Origin: Aquificaceae bacterium
GTDB lineage: Bacteria > Aquificota > Aquificia > Aquificales > Aquificaceae
Assembly: GCA_027049085.1 (NCBI GenBank)
Contig: JALTVH010000164.1
Coordinates: 1 to 15,401, forward strand
Direction of reading: 5' to 3'
Length of the DNA: 15,401 nt
Below the pieces are notes generated by a model. It ran no database searches, had not been told where the DNA came from, and saw only the letters and a program-made list of their open reading frames with translations. Below, in pieces: positions 6,975 to 13,156 of the stretch. A program made the translations under genes and the position numbers. The number at the start of each line of letters is the position of its first letter. Positions within the stretch are counted from its first letter, which is position 1.

Positions 6975-8667
6975 GGAAAAGTATGACGTCCCTAATTGAA
7001 TCCGTGTCGGTGAGTATCATGACAAGCCTGTCGATGCCAATTCCCTCGCCCGCTGTCGGTGGCATCCCGTACTCAAGAGCCCTCACAAAGTCCTCGTCCA
7101 TCGCCATGGCTTCCTCATCCCCCCTTTCCCTCTCCTTGAGTTGCTGAAGGAACCTTTCCTTCTGGAGGAAGGGATCGTTGAGCTCGGTGTAGGCGTTTGC
7201 TATCTCGTAGCCGGCGATCAGGAGCTCAAATCTCTCAACGAGGTCAGGGTCTTCTCTGTGGGGCTTGGCAAGGGGGGAGAGGATGGTGGGGAAATCTATA
7301 ACAAAGGTAGGGTCAGTTAGCTCTTCCTCGCAGGTTTTCTCAAAAACTTTATCAATAAGCTTTGCGTGACTGAGTGTGTCAACCTTCTGTATTTCAAGGT
7401 CCTGGGCAAGCTTTTTAAGGCCGCTGATGTCTCTGAGGAAGAAGTCCTTGTCCTTTCCTGTTTTTTCTTTCAAAAGGTCAAAGTACCTTACCCTTTTAAA
7501 GGGCGGTGAGAGATCTATTTTTCTTTCCTGGTAGGTTATGACGGGTCCTATGCCCAGGCTTTTGATAAGGGTAGAGAAGAGCTCCTCTGTAAACTTCATC
7601 AGATCCTCATAGTCCCAGTAACTTGCGTAGAACTCAAGCATAGTGAACTCGGGGTTGTGGGTCCGGTCAACTCCCTCGTTGCGAAAGTTCTTCCCAATTT
7701 CATAGACTCTGGGAAATCCGCCCACTATCAGTCTTTTGAGATAAAGCTCTGGGGCGATTCTGAGGTACAGGTTCATTTCAAGGTAGTTGTGATAGGTTAC
7801 AAAGGGTTTTGCATTGGCACCGCTGGCGATCTGCTGGAGGATGGGTGTCTCAACCTCAACGAATCCCCTTGAGTCAAGAAAGGTTCTTATCTCTGAGATC
7901 AGCCTGCTCCTCAGGAGGAATGTCTCCCTTGCCCTCGGGTTGGCTATGAGATCAAGGTACCTCTGCCTGTGGCGAACCTCAAGATCTCTCAGCCCGTGCC
8001 ACTTTTCGGGAAGGGGGTGAAGACACTTGGCAAGGATCTGAAACTCACTGACTTCAACGGTAAGTTCTCCCGTCTGGGTTCTGAAGAGTTTACCTTTAAC
8101 ACCCAGAATGTCCCCGAGGTCCACAAACTCATTGAAAAAGGAGAAGGCTTCCTCACCAACCACGTCCTTTCTGATATATATCTGGATCCTTCCCGTCAGG
8201 TCCTGAATATGTCCAAATACCGCTTTCCCCATTGACCTGAAGGCGATCAGCCTTCCCGCAATGCACACTTTCTCCTCTGAGGGGTCTCTGTCAAACTCCT
8301 CCTTTACCTGATCAAGGTCTGAGGGTTCTTCCTCTGTTAGAACCGCCTCTGTTAGACTGAGCTTTCCTTCAACTCTCTTGAGGTAACCTCTGAACCTTAC
8401 CTTTTCCCCCTGAGGTATTTTCTCTTCTGATGTATAAACAATTAGCTCCCTTCCGCTTTCACCGGAGATCCTGACCATGTATCCCTCTTCGGTCTTAGAG
8501 ACTCTCTTTACCCTTCCCTCAACAACCCGAAGGGTTCCTTCTGGGGGATCATCCTCAAACTTTTTACGTATTGCACCTATGAATGCTGTGGTCTCAAACC
8601 TGTAAGGGTAGGGGTTTATCCCGAGGTCAATAAGCTTCTTGAGTTTCTGGCGGCGGGATTCCTCCAT
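6955..8667 (-). CDS. lysS: Lysyl-tRNA synthetase, class II, with an extra N-terminal OB-like domain
   Basis: The 570-residue product is a class II LysRS, which charges tRNA(Lys) in the cytoplasm. The anticodon-binding OB domain starts near VCIAGRLIAFRSMGKAVFGHIQD (135-157). The motif 1 region lies at about 255-275. Motif 2 includes NFRNEGVDRTHNPEFTMLEFY (327-347), and motif 3 is GEGIGIDRLVMILT (540-553), followed by the typical FPHLRPQ end. The protein is about 70 residues longer than usual. The surplus lies between the N-terminal helix (GINPYPYRFE, 17-25) and the normal OB domain: residues about 46-112 (VVEGRVKRV to LSLTEAVL) look like a second OB barrel. The ATG has no good Shine-Dalgarno site upstream. 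The gene sits between putative signalling genes, with 22-base gaps on both sides. Confidence 0.96.
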   Translation of the reverse strand: MEESRRQKLKKLIDLGINPYPYRFETTAFIGAIRKKFEDDPPEGTLRVVEGRVKRVSKTEEGYMVRISGESGRELIVYTSEEKIPQGEKVRFRGYLKRVEGKLSLTEAVLTEEEPSDLDQVKEEFDRDPSEEKVCIAGRLIAFRSMGKAVFGHIQDLTGRIQIYIRKDVVGEEAFSFFNEFVDLGDILGVKGKLFRTQTGELTVEVSEFQILAKCLHPLPEKWHGLRDLEVRHRQRYLDLIANPRARETFLLRSRLISEIRTFLDSRGFVEVETPILQQIASGANAKPFVTYHNYLEMNLYLRIAPELYLKRLIVGGFPRVYEIGKNFRNEGVDRTHNPEFTMLEFYASYWDYEDLMKFTEELFSTLIKSLGIGPVITYQERKIDLSPPFKRVRYFDLLKEKTGKDKDFFLRDISGLKKLAQDLEIQKVDTLSHAKLIDKVFEKTCEEELTDPTFVIDFPTILSPLAKPHREDPDLVERFELLIAGYEIANAYTELNDPFLQKERFLQQLKERERGDEEAMAMDEDFVRALEYGMPPTAGEGIGIDRLVMILTDTDSIRDVILFPHLRPQ

Positions 8668-8689
8668 TGAGGAAAGAATTATATAACAC

Positions 8690-9382
8690 TCAGGACTCTA
8701 TAATGCTCAGGGCTGTTTTGACGAAGGCTTCCTTTTTGGTGAGGTTTTCTATCTCGTTGGCGAGCCTGTGTATGAGTTCAATTGCCTGATCTCTCTGTAG
8801 GGATTTGATTTCATAACCCAGTTCCCTGAGGGTGTCATCAAAGATAACTCTCCCTGCAGGTCCAAGCTCGTTAACGAACTCTTCAATGAGCGCCTCCACC
8901 TGAAGGGCAGAGAGGGTCCTTCCCACCGGAGGTCTTGTGGGTTTCGCTGGCTGAGCAGGTTCGGCTTTCTTCTCTTTAAGAAACTGCTCCTTCTTTTTCT
9001 CTGCGATGGCTCTGAGGGAGCTGACCTTCTCCCTGTACTCATCGGTTATTGATCCCATCGCCTGCATCATCTTAACGAAGTTGGTCGTTGAGGGGAATAC
9101 AGCAAGGAGGCAGAGGTCCTCATCTAAGGATGAGACGTAGAGGTACCTTGATCCCATATTGATGATCATGAAGCTGGGCTTTGCTCTGGGTAGGAGGCTC
9201 CCCGCCTCTCTGAGGTTGTCGGTTGCAAGGCATATCTGGTCAAGAAGGCGGTTCATCCTCTCCTCTGTCATGTCGTGGCTTGAGATGCGCATGAATCCTG
9301 CCCTGTCGTAGAGGGCTATCATCTCCGCTCCCGAGAGCTGTCGGTGTCTTATAAGTCTGTCCTGGATCTCTGCTTCTTTCAT
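8690..9382 (-). CDS. Roadblock/longin-like protein with C-terminal helical domain, possible signalling adaptor
   Basis: The 230-residue soluble protein has no signal peptide or membrane helix. Residues about 17-110 follow a roadblock/LC7-like pattern: an amphipathic helix (EERMNRLLDQICLATDNL), then strands FMIINMGSRYLYVSSLD and LCLLAVFPSTTN, then a helix. Proteins of this fold often act as small-GTPase regulators or dimeric scaffolds. A charged and then Pro/Lys-rich linker (about 113-156) leads to a compact helical domain (about 158-228, VEALIEEFVNELGPAGRVIF) that resembles a domain found at the C-terminus of some bacterial signalling proteins. The family assignment is from pattern only. The start overlaps the upstream HAMP gene stop by four bases (ATGA), so the two proteins are probably made together and may interact. 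Confidence 0.85.
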   Translation of the reverse strand: MKEAEIQDRLIRHRQLSGAEMIALYDRAGFMRISSHDMTEERMNRLLDQICLATDNLREAGSLLPRAKPSFMIINMGSRYLYVSSLDEDLCLLAVFPSTTNFVKMMQAMGSITDEYREKVSSLRAIAEKKKEQFLKEKKAEPAQPAKPTRPPVGRTLSALQVEALIEEFVNELGPAGRVIFDDTLRELGYEIKSLQRDQAIELIHRLANEIENLTKKEAFVKTALSIIES

Positions 9383-9774
9383 CCCACCCTCTTGTAAAGC
9401 GCTTTTATACTGAGCCTCATTCTCTCAAAAGCATCTGCAAGCTCTGTGATCTCGTCGTTTCCTTCAAGCTCAGGGCTTACATCAATCTCACCCATGCTGA
9501 CCCTGTTCATAAGGTCCGTTATGTGCCTTATTTTGCTCAGGATCATCCTCTCAATCATTATCTTTATCCCGAGGATCGGTCCGATTATCCAGGAAAGCTC
9601 CATGAAGATTGCGGACACCAGTGCGTATTTCATTGCTGTTGATGGGTCCACGCCCTTTCTGGTCATTGCAACGTAAAATACAACCCCCACAAAGACCGCA
9701 CCCATTATGGATCCCAGAATCACTATGACCATTATCTTTGTCAGTATGCTTTTGTTCTTCTTCTTTTCCTGCAT
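9379..9774 (-). CDS. Stand-alone membrane HAMP protein, second of a tandem pair
   Basis: The 131-residue protein has a short Lys-rich cytoplasmic N-terminus and two membrane helices (about 12-36 and 47-72) joined by a loop of about ten residues. A HAMP domain follows (about 73-127, ending DEITELADAFERMRLSIKAL). There is no periplasmic sensor of any size and no output domain (no kinase, GGDEF or methyl-accepting region). HAMP domains are parallel coiled-coil relays that pass conformational change across the membrane, so this protein may work as a hetero-oligomer partner or membrane anchor. It is clearly homologous to the gene just upstream. Its ATG overlaps that gene's TAA by one base (TAATG), and its stop overlaps the roadblock-like gene. 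The specific function is unknown. Confidence 0.88.
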   Translation of the reverse strand: MQEKKKNKSILTKIMVIVILGSIMGAVFVGVVFYVAMTRKGVDPSTAMKYALVSAIFMELSWIIGPILGIKIMIERMILSKIRHITDLMNRVSMGEIDVSPELEGNDEITELADAFERMRLSIKALYKRVG

Positions 9775-10151
9775 TATTTTCTCCTTACCTTGGATATCAA
9801 GAGTTTGAGGCTCATTCTCATCCTCTCAAAGGCTTCTGCCATCTCACCTATCTCATCGTCGGATCTTATGTCTATCTTGGCGTCTATATCGCCCTTTGAG
9901 ATCCTGTTGATCACCCGTGACATCTCTCTGACCTTACTGAGTATAAGCCTGTCAATGAGGAACCTAATCATATAGACGGGAATTAGGAAGGAAATACCAA
10001 TGATTATCGTGTAGGGAATGGCGGTTACAGAGGCTTCATAGCCTGTGAGACCCGCAACCACAAGAACGAAGTAAAGAACCAGACCCGTCAGAAGAGCACC
10101 CAATACAGCCCCGCCGAGAACTATGAGCGATATTCTGTTCAAAAGCGTCAT
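9774..10151 (-). CDS. Stand-alone membrane HAMP protein, first of a tandem pair
   Basis: The 125-residue protein has two membrane helices (about 5-32 and 45-66) and a HAMP domain (about 67-122). It shares with its neighbour the strings ILSK.R, NR.S.G.ID and DEI.E.A.AFERMR.S. It has no recognisable sensor or output domain. It is the first gene of the minus-strand run, 143 bases from the divergent ribosomal operon. A G-rich element (GGGGGG) about eight bases upstream of the ATG could serve as a ribosome-binding site. An ATG further upstream is in another frame. The pair probably arose by tandem duplication. The role is unknown; association with the downstream roadblock-like protein is inferred from gene order and overlaps. 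Confidence 0.88.
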   Translation of the reverse strand: MTLLNRISLIVLGGAVLGALLTGLVLYFVLVVAGLTGYEASVTAIPYTIIIGISFLIPVYMIRFLIDRLILSKVREMSRVINRISKGDIDAKIDIRSDDEIGEMAEAFERMRMSLKLLISKVRRK

Positions 10152-10198
10152 TATGCTGACCCCCCATGTTAATTCTCATTAAAATTTTCTCATCGGAT

Positions 10199-10212
10199 TA
10201 GAATGAATTCTA
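10199..10212. repeat. Dyad TAGAAT-GA-ATTCTA in the divergent intergenic region
   Basis: Two perfect 6-base inverted arms are separated by two bases. The site lies about ten bases upstream of the -35 box of the ribosomal operon promoter and about 48 bases upstream of the first HAMP gene start, within the only sizeable gap of the window (10152-10294). It could be an operator for a dimeric regulator acting on either side. The region is AT-rich, so chance is possible. Confidence 0.4.
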
Positions 10213-10221
10213 TAAAATCTC

Positions 10222-10250
10222 TTGAACCCCTTTTAAGAGGGAGCTATAAT
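10222..10250 (+). promoter_or_regulatory. Near-consensus sigma-70 type promoter for the spc ribosomal operon
   Basis: TTGAAC at 10222-10227 and TATAAT at 10245-10250 are separated by exactly 17 bases, which is close to the ideal housekeeping promoter. Transcription would start near 10257, giving a leader of about 38 bases before rplN. The spacer contains a near-palindrome CCTTTTAAGAGG at 10229-10240. This promoter explains how the operon can be expressed without the S10 genes upstream. Confidence 0.8.
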
Positions 10251-10257
10251 ATCAGCT

Positions 10258-10273
10258 TGTCCTTTACCGGACA
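10258..10273 (+). promoter_or_regulatory. Small hairpin in the rplN leader
   Basis: TGTCC (10258-10262) and GGACA (10269-10273) can pair around the loop TTTACC, right at the predicted 5' end of the spc operon transcript. A 5-base stem at the 5' end could protect the mRNA or take part in autoregulation by a ribosomal protein, but no known protein-binding motif is recognised. Confidence 0.35.
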
Positions 10274-10294
10274 CACCTTAATGGGGATGAGAAA

Positions 10295-10660
10295 ATGATT
10301 CAGAGACAGAGCTACATGAGTGTTGCTGACAATTCGGGCGCAAGAAAGGTGCAGGTGATAGGGATTCCATACGCACCCAGAAAGTACGCAACAGTGGGCG
10401 ACGTCATCACTGTAACGGTCAAGGATGCGATGCCAGACGGAAATGCCAAAAAGGGGAAGATTTACAGGGCTGTGGTTGTGAGGACGGCAAAAGAGGTGAG
10501 ACGTCCGGACGGAAGTTACATAAAGTTTGATGACAATGCCTGTGTTCTTCTGAACCAGTACGGTGAGCCTCTCGGAACAAGGGTTCTCGGACCCATTGCA
10601 AGGGAGGTGAGAAACAGGGGCTTTACCAAGATAGCCTCACTCGCGCCGGAGGTTGTGTAA
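10295..10660 (+). CDS. rplN: 50S ribosomal protein L14
   Basis: The 121-residue product is a complete L14, which binds 23S rRNA at the subunit interface. Family landmarks are MIQRQSYMSVADNSGARKV at the N-terminus, the central segment RRPDGSYIKFDDNACVLLN and the end RNRGFTKIASLAPEVV. The length is standard. It is the first gene of this operon; rpsQ, rpmC and rplP, which usually precede it, are not in the window. GGGGATGAG just upstream of the ATG acts as the ribosome-binding site. The TAA stop overlaps the rplX start by one base (TAATG). Confidence 0.98.
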   Translation: MIQRQSYMSVADNSGARKVQVIGIPYAPRKYATVGDVITVTVKDAMPDGNAKKGKIYRAVVVRTAKEVRRPDGSYIKFDDNACVLLNQYGEPLGTRVLGPIAREVRNRGFTKIASLAPEVV

Positions 10661-11013
10661 TGGCTGTAAAGATAAAGAAGGGTGATACTGTTATAGTTGT
10701 CAGAGGAAAGAAGGCCAATAAGGGGCAAAGAGGAAAGGTAAAGGAGGTCCTCAGGGATAAGGGAAGAGTCATAGTTGAGGGCGTAAATATTGTAAAAAAG
10801 CACCTGAAGGAAATCCCCAATGTCAGAGAAGGGGGGATCGTTGAAGTTGAGGCTCCCCTGAACATAAGCAACGTTATGATTGTATGCCCTAACTGCGACA
10901 AGCCCACAAGGGTTGGATTCAAAATCGTTAAGGAGAAGAAGTTTCTGAGAAAATACAGGTACTGCAAGAAGTGTGGTGAAAACATTGACCTTGTCAGGGA
11001 AAAACAGTTGTGA
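10660..11013 (+). CDS. rplX: 50S ribosomal protein L24, zinc-ribbon form
   Basis: The 117-residue product is L24, an assembly-initiating protein of the large subunit. The KOW motif is at the N-terminus (KKGDTVIVVRGKKANKGQRG). The C-terminal part carries two CxxC pairs (C76/C79 and C102/C105), so this is the cysteine-containing form expected to bind one zinc ion. The start overlaps the rplN stop by one base. No frameshift or truncation is seen. Confidence 0.97.
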   Translation: MAVKIKKGDTVIVVRGKKANKGQRGKVKEVLRDKGRVIVEGVNIVKKHLKEIPNVREGGIVEVEAPLNISNVMIVCPNCDKPTRVGFKIVKEKKFLRKYRYCKKCGENIDLVREKQL

Positions 11014-11023
11014 GGTTTAGGTG

Positions 11024-11587
11024 ATGGCTGTTGCGACTAAGTACGTTCCCCGTCTTTACGCAAAGTACAGGGATGAGGTTGTACCGCGCCTGATGCAGAG
11101 GTTTGAGTACAGGAACCCGATGGAAGTCCCAAAGCTGATCAAGATCGTCGTCAACATGGGTGTTGGATCTGCAGTTCAGGATATCAAAAACCTTGAGAGG
11201 GCAATGGAAGACCTCAGGCTAATTACAGGCCAGCAGCCCGCCATAAGGAGGGCAAAGAAGTCAGAGGCGGGCTTCAAGCTGAGAAAAGGGATGCCAGTTG
11301 GCGCAAAGGTAACGCTGAGAAAGGAGAGAATGTGGGATTTTCTTGATAAGGTGATTTCCATAGCACTGCCCAGAGTCAAGGACTTCAAGGGTCTGAGCCC
11401 AAGGTCCTTTGACGGAAGGGGGAATTACTCCTTTGGTATCGCGGAGCAGATAGTCTTTCCCGAGATTGATTACGACAAGGTTGACAGGATCAGGGGAATG
11501 GACATAAGCATCCACACCTCTGCTCAGACCGACGAGGAAGCCATGTGGCTTCTTTCACTGTTGGGGCTTCCCATAAGAGGAGATTGA
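11024..11587 (+). CDS. rplE: 50S ribosomal protein L5
   Basis: The product of 187 residues is L5, which binds 5S rRNA and contacts P-site tRNA in the central protuberance. Landmarks are LIKIVVNMGVG, the 23S/5S-contact segment SEAGFKLRKGMPVGAKVTLR, DFKGLSPRSFDGRGNYSFGI and MDISIHTSAQTDEEAMWLL. A GTG at 11021 immediately precedes the ATG at 11024. The ATG is preferred because GAGG at 11012-11015 stands eight bases before it, a usual spacing, whereas the GTG would add only one residue. The gene is ten bases downstream of rplX. Confidence 0.96.
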   Translation: MAVATKYVPRLYAKYRDEVVPRLMQRFEYRNPMEVPKLIKIVVNMGVGSAVQDIKNLERAMEDLRLITGQQPAIRRAKKSEAGFKLRKGMPVGAKVTLRKERMWDFLDKVISIALPRVKDFKGLSPRSFDGRGNYSFGIAEQIVFPEIDYDKVDRIRGMDISIHTSAQTDEEAMWLLSLLGLPIRGD

Positions 11588-11597
11588 GGAGGTTGTA

Positions 11598-11786
11598 ATG
11601 CCGAGGAAGGCGAAGGTAGCAAAGGACCTCAAGTACATGCCCAAGTGGCGCGTGAGGAACAAAAACCGCTGTCCTATATGCGGGAGACCGAGAGGATACC
11701 TGAGGTATTACGATATGTGCAGACTCTGCTTCAGAGAGAGAGCCCTCAGGGGTGAGCTCCCGGGCGTGAGGAAGTCAAGCTGGTAG
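11598..11786 (+). CDS. rpsZ: 30S ribosomal protein S14, zinc-binding (type Z)
   Basis: The 62-residue product is the short, zinc-binding form of S14. The four zinc ligands are C25, C28, C41 and C44 (CPICG and CRLCF), and the C-terminus is the family's GELPGVRKSSW. It binds the head of 16S rRNA. GAGGAGG sits just upstream of the ATG. The position between rplE and rpsH is the conserved one for this gene, and it is also often named rpsN. Confidence 0.98.
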   Translation: MPRKAKVAKDLKYMPKWRVRNKNRCPICGRPRGYLRYYDMCRLCFRERALRGELPGVRKSSW

Positions 11787-11796
11787 GAGGATAGGA

Positions 11797-12207
11797 ATGG
11801 ATACCGTTGCTGATATGTTCTCTGCCATGAAGAATGCGATAATGAGAAAGAAGGAATATGTTGACGTGCCTTCTTCAAGGCTGAAAGAAAGGATCCTTGA
11901 TGTTCTCAAAAAGGAAGGCTTTATAAAGGACTGGGAGAAACTTGATTCCCCGAAGTATAAAAAAGGAACCCAGTACACTCTTAGAATACACCTCAAGTAC
12001 CTTGACCCGAAAAAGGAAAGGTCTGCCATTACAAACCTTGTGAAGATTTCTACTCCCGGGAGGCGGGTCTATGCCTCAGCCAAGAGGGTTCCCTACGTGA
12101 GGAGAGGCCTTGGAATAGCTATAGTATCAACGGACGGCGGTGTCCTTACAGACCACGAGGCAAGGAAGATGGGAAAGGGTGGAGAAATCATCGCCCTTGT
12201 CTGGTAG
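11797..12207 (+). CDS. rpsH: 30S ribosomal protein S8
   Basis: The 136-residue product is S8, which binds the central domain of 16S rRNA. In E. coli it is also the translational repressor of this operon. Landmarks are DTVADMFSAMKNA at the N-terminus, STPGRRVYASAKRVPYV, and the highly conserved RGLGIAIVSTDGGVLTDHEA, with the end GGEIIALVW. GGAGG lies at normal distance before the ATG, directly after the rpsZ stop. Whether S8 represses this operon here cannot be told from sequence by eye. Confidence 0.97.
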   Translation: MDTVADMFSAMKNAIMRKKEYVDVPSSRLKERILDVLKKEGFIKDWEKLDSPKYKKGTQYTLRIHLKYLDPKKERSAITNLVKISTPGRRVYASAKRVPYVRRGLGIAIVSTDGGVLTDHEARKMGKGGEIIALVW

Positions 12208-12216
12208 GAGGAAGAG

Positions 12217-12762
12217 ATGTCAAGGATAGGGAAAGCTCCGATTCCTGTTCCAGATGGAGTTAAGGTCTCTGTTGAAAATGGAAGGATAACAGTTGAGGGT
12301 CCAAAGGGTAAACTGAGTCTGGACCATCACCCTGAAATGAAGGTCATTTATGACCAGGAAAAGAAGGAAATAAGGGTTGAGAGGCCTTCAGATAGATCCT
12401 TTCACAGAGCCATACACGGGACAACCGCCTCCCTTATAAGGAACATGGTAATGGGTGTGACAGAAGGTTTTACAAAGGTCCTGGAGGTGCACGGACTCGG
12501 CTACAGGGTTGCCCTTAAGGGCAAGACCCTTGAACTTAACCTTGGCCTTTCCCATCCTGTTCACTATCCTGTTCCAGATGATGTAAAAATTGAGGTTAAA
12601 GACAACGAAATCCACATCCACGGGATAGACAAGCAGAGGGTAGGTCAGGTTGCCGCAGAGATCAGGGCTTTCCGTAAGCCTGATGCATACAAGGGTAAGG
12701 GTATTCGTTACAGGGGTGAGATTCTCAAGCTCAAACCCGGTAAGGCTGCTGCCAAGAAGTAA
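12217..12762 (+). CDS. rplF: 50S ribosomal protein L6
   Basis: The 181-residue product is L6, a two-domain protein near the GTPase-associated region of the large subunit. Landmarks are MSRIGKAPIPVPDGV at the N-terminus, GFTKVLEVHGLGYRVALKG in the middle, and the C-terminal signature PDAYKGKGIRYRGE followed by a Lys/Ala tail. Spacing to rpsH is nine bases and includes TAGGAGG, so the stop of rpsH overlaps the ribosome-binding site. Confidence 0.98.
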   Translation: MSRIGKAPIPVPDGVKVSVENGRITVEGPKGKLSLDHHPEMKVIYDQEKKEIRVERPSDRSFHRAIHGTTASLIRNMVMGVTEGFTKVLEVHGLGYRVALKGKTLELNLGLSHPVHYPVPDDVKIEVKDNEIHIHGIDKQRVGQVAAEIRAFRKPDAYKGKGIRYRGEILKLKPGKAAAKK

Positions 12763-12773
12763 GGAGGCTGTAA

Positions 12774-13145
12774 ATGGCTAAATTGAGCAGACACGCCAAG
12801 AGACTAAGGAGGCACAGGAGGATAAGGAAGAAGGTCTTTGGAACGCCGGAGAGGCCTCGCCTTGCGGTTTACAGGAGTCTGAACCACTTCTATGCTCAGG
12901 TAATTGACGATACGCAGGGAAAGACTCTTGTTTCTGCCTCAACCCTTGATCCCGAATACATGAAGGTTGCAGGCAAGAGGGGCGGTAAGTCCATTGAAGC
13001 AGCAACGAACCTTGCGCAGGTTCTGGTAAAGAAGGCTCATGATAAAGGTATAAAGAAGGTAGTCTTTGATAGAGGTGGTTTTATGTACCACGGCAAGATA
13101 AAAGCTTTTGCTGACAAATGCAGGGAGCTGGGGCTTGAGTTCTGA
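12774..13145 (+). CDS. rplR: 50S ribosomal protein L18
   Basis: The 123-residue product is L18, which binds 5S rRNA together with L5. Landmarks are the basic N-terminal segment (RHAKRLRRHRRIRKKVFG), ERPRLAVYRSLNHFYAQVIDD, KTLVSASTLD and VVFDRGGFMYHGKIKAFAD. The length is normal. AAGGAGG precedes the ATG at standard distance, overlapping the rplF stop. Confidence 0.98.
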   Translation: MAKLSRHAKRLRRHRRIRKKVFGTPERPRLAVYRSLNHFYAQVIDDTQGKTLVSASTLDPEYMKVAGKRGGKSIEAATNLAQVLVKKAHDKGIKKVVFDRGGFMYHGKIKAFADKCRELGLEF

Positions 13146-13156
13146 GGAGGAAGCTG

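Noticed and set aside
10178..10183. TTTAAT on the minus strand as a -10 box for the HAMP gene run
   Set aside because: No acceptable -35 box lies 16-18 bases upstream, so no promoter feature was called.
11021..11023. GTG start for rplE immediately before the ATG
   Set aside because: It would add one residue only, and the GAGG spacing and the preference for ATG favour 11024, though the GTG cannot be excluded.
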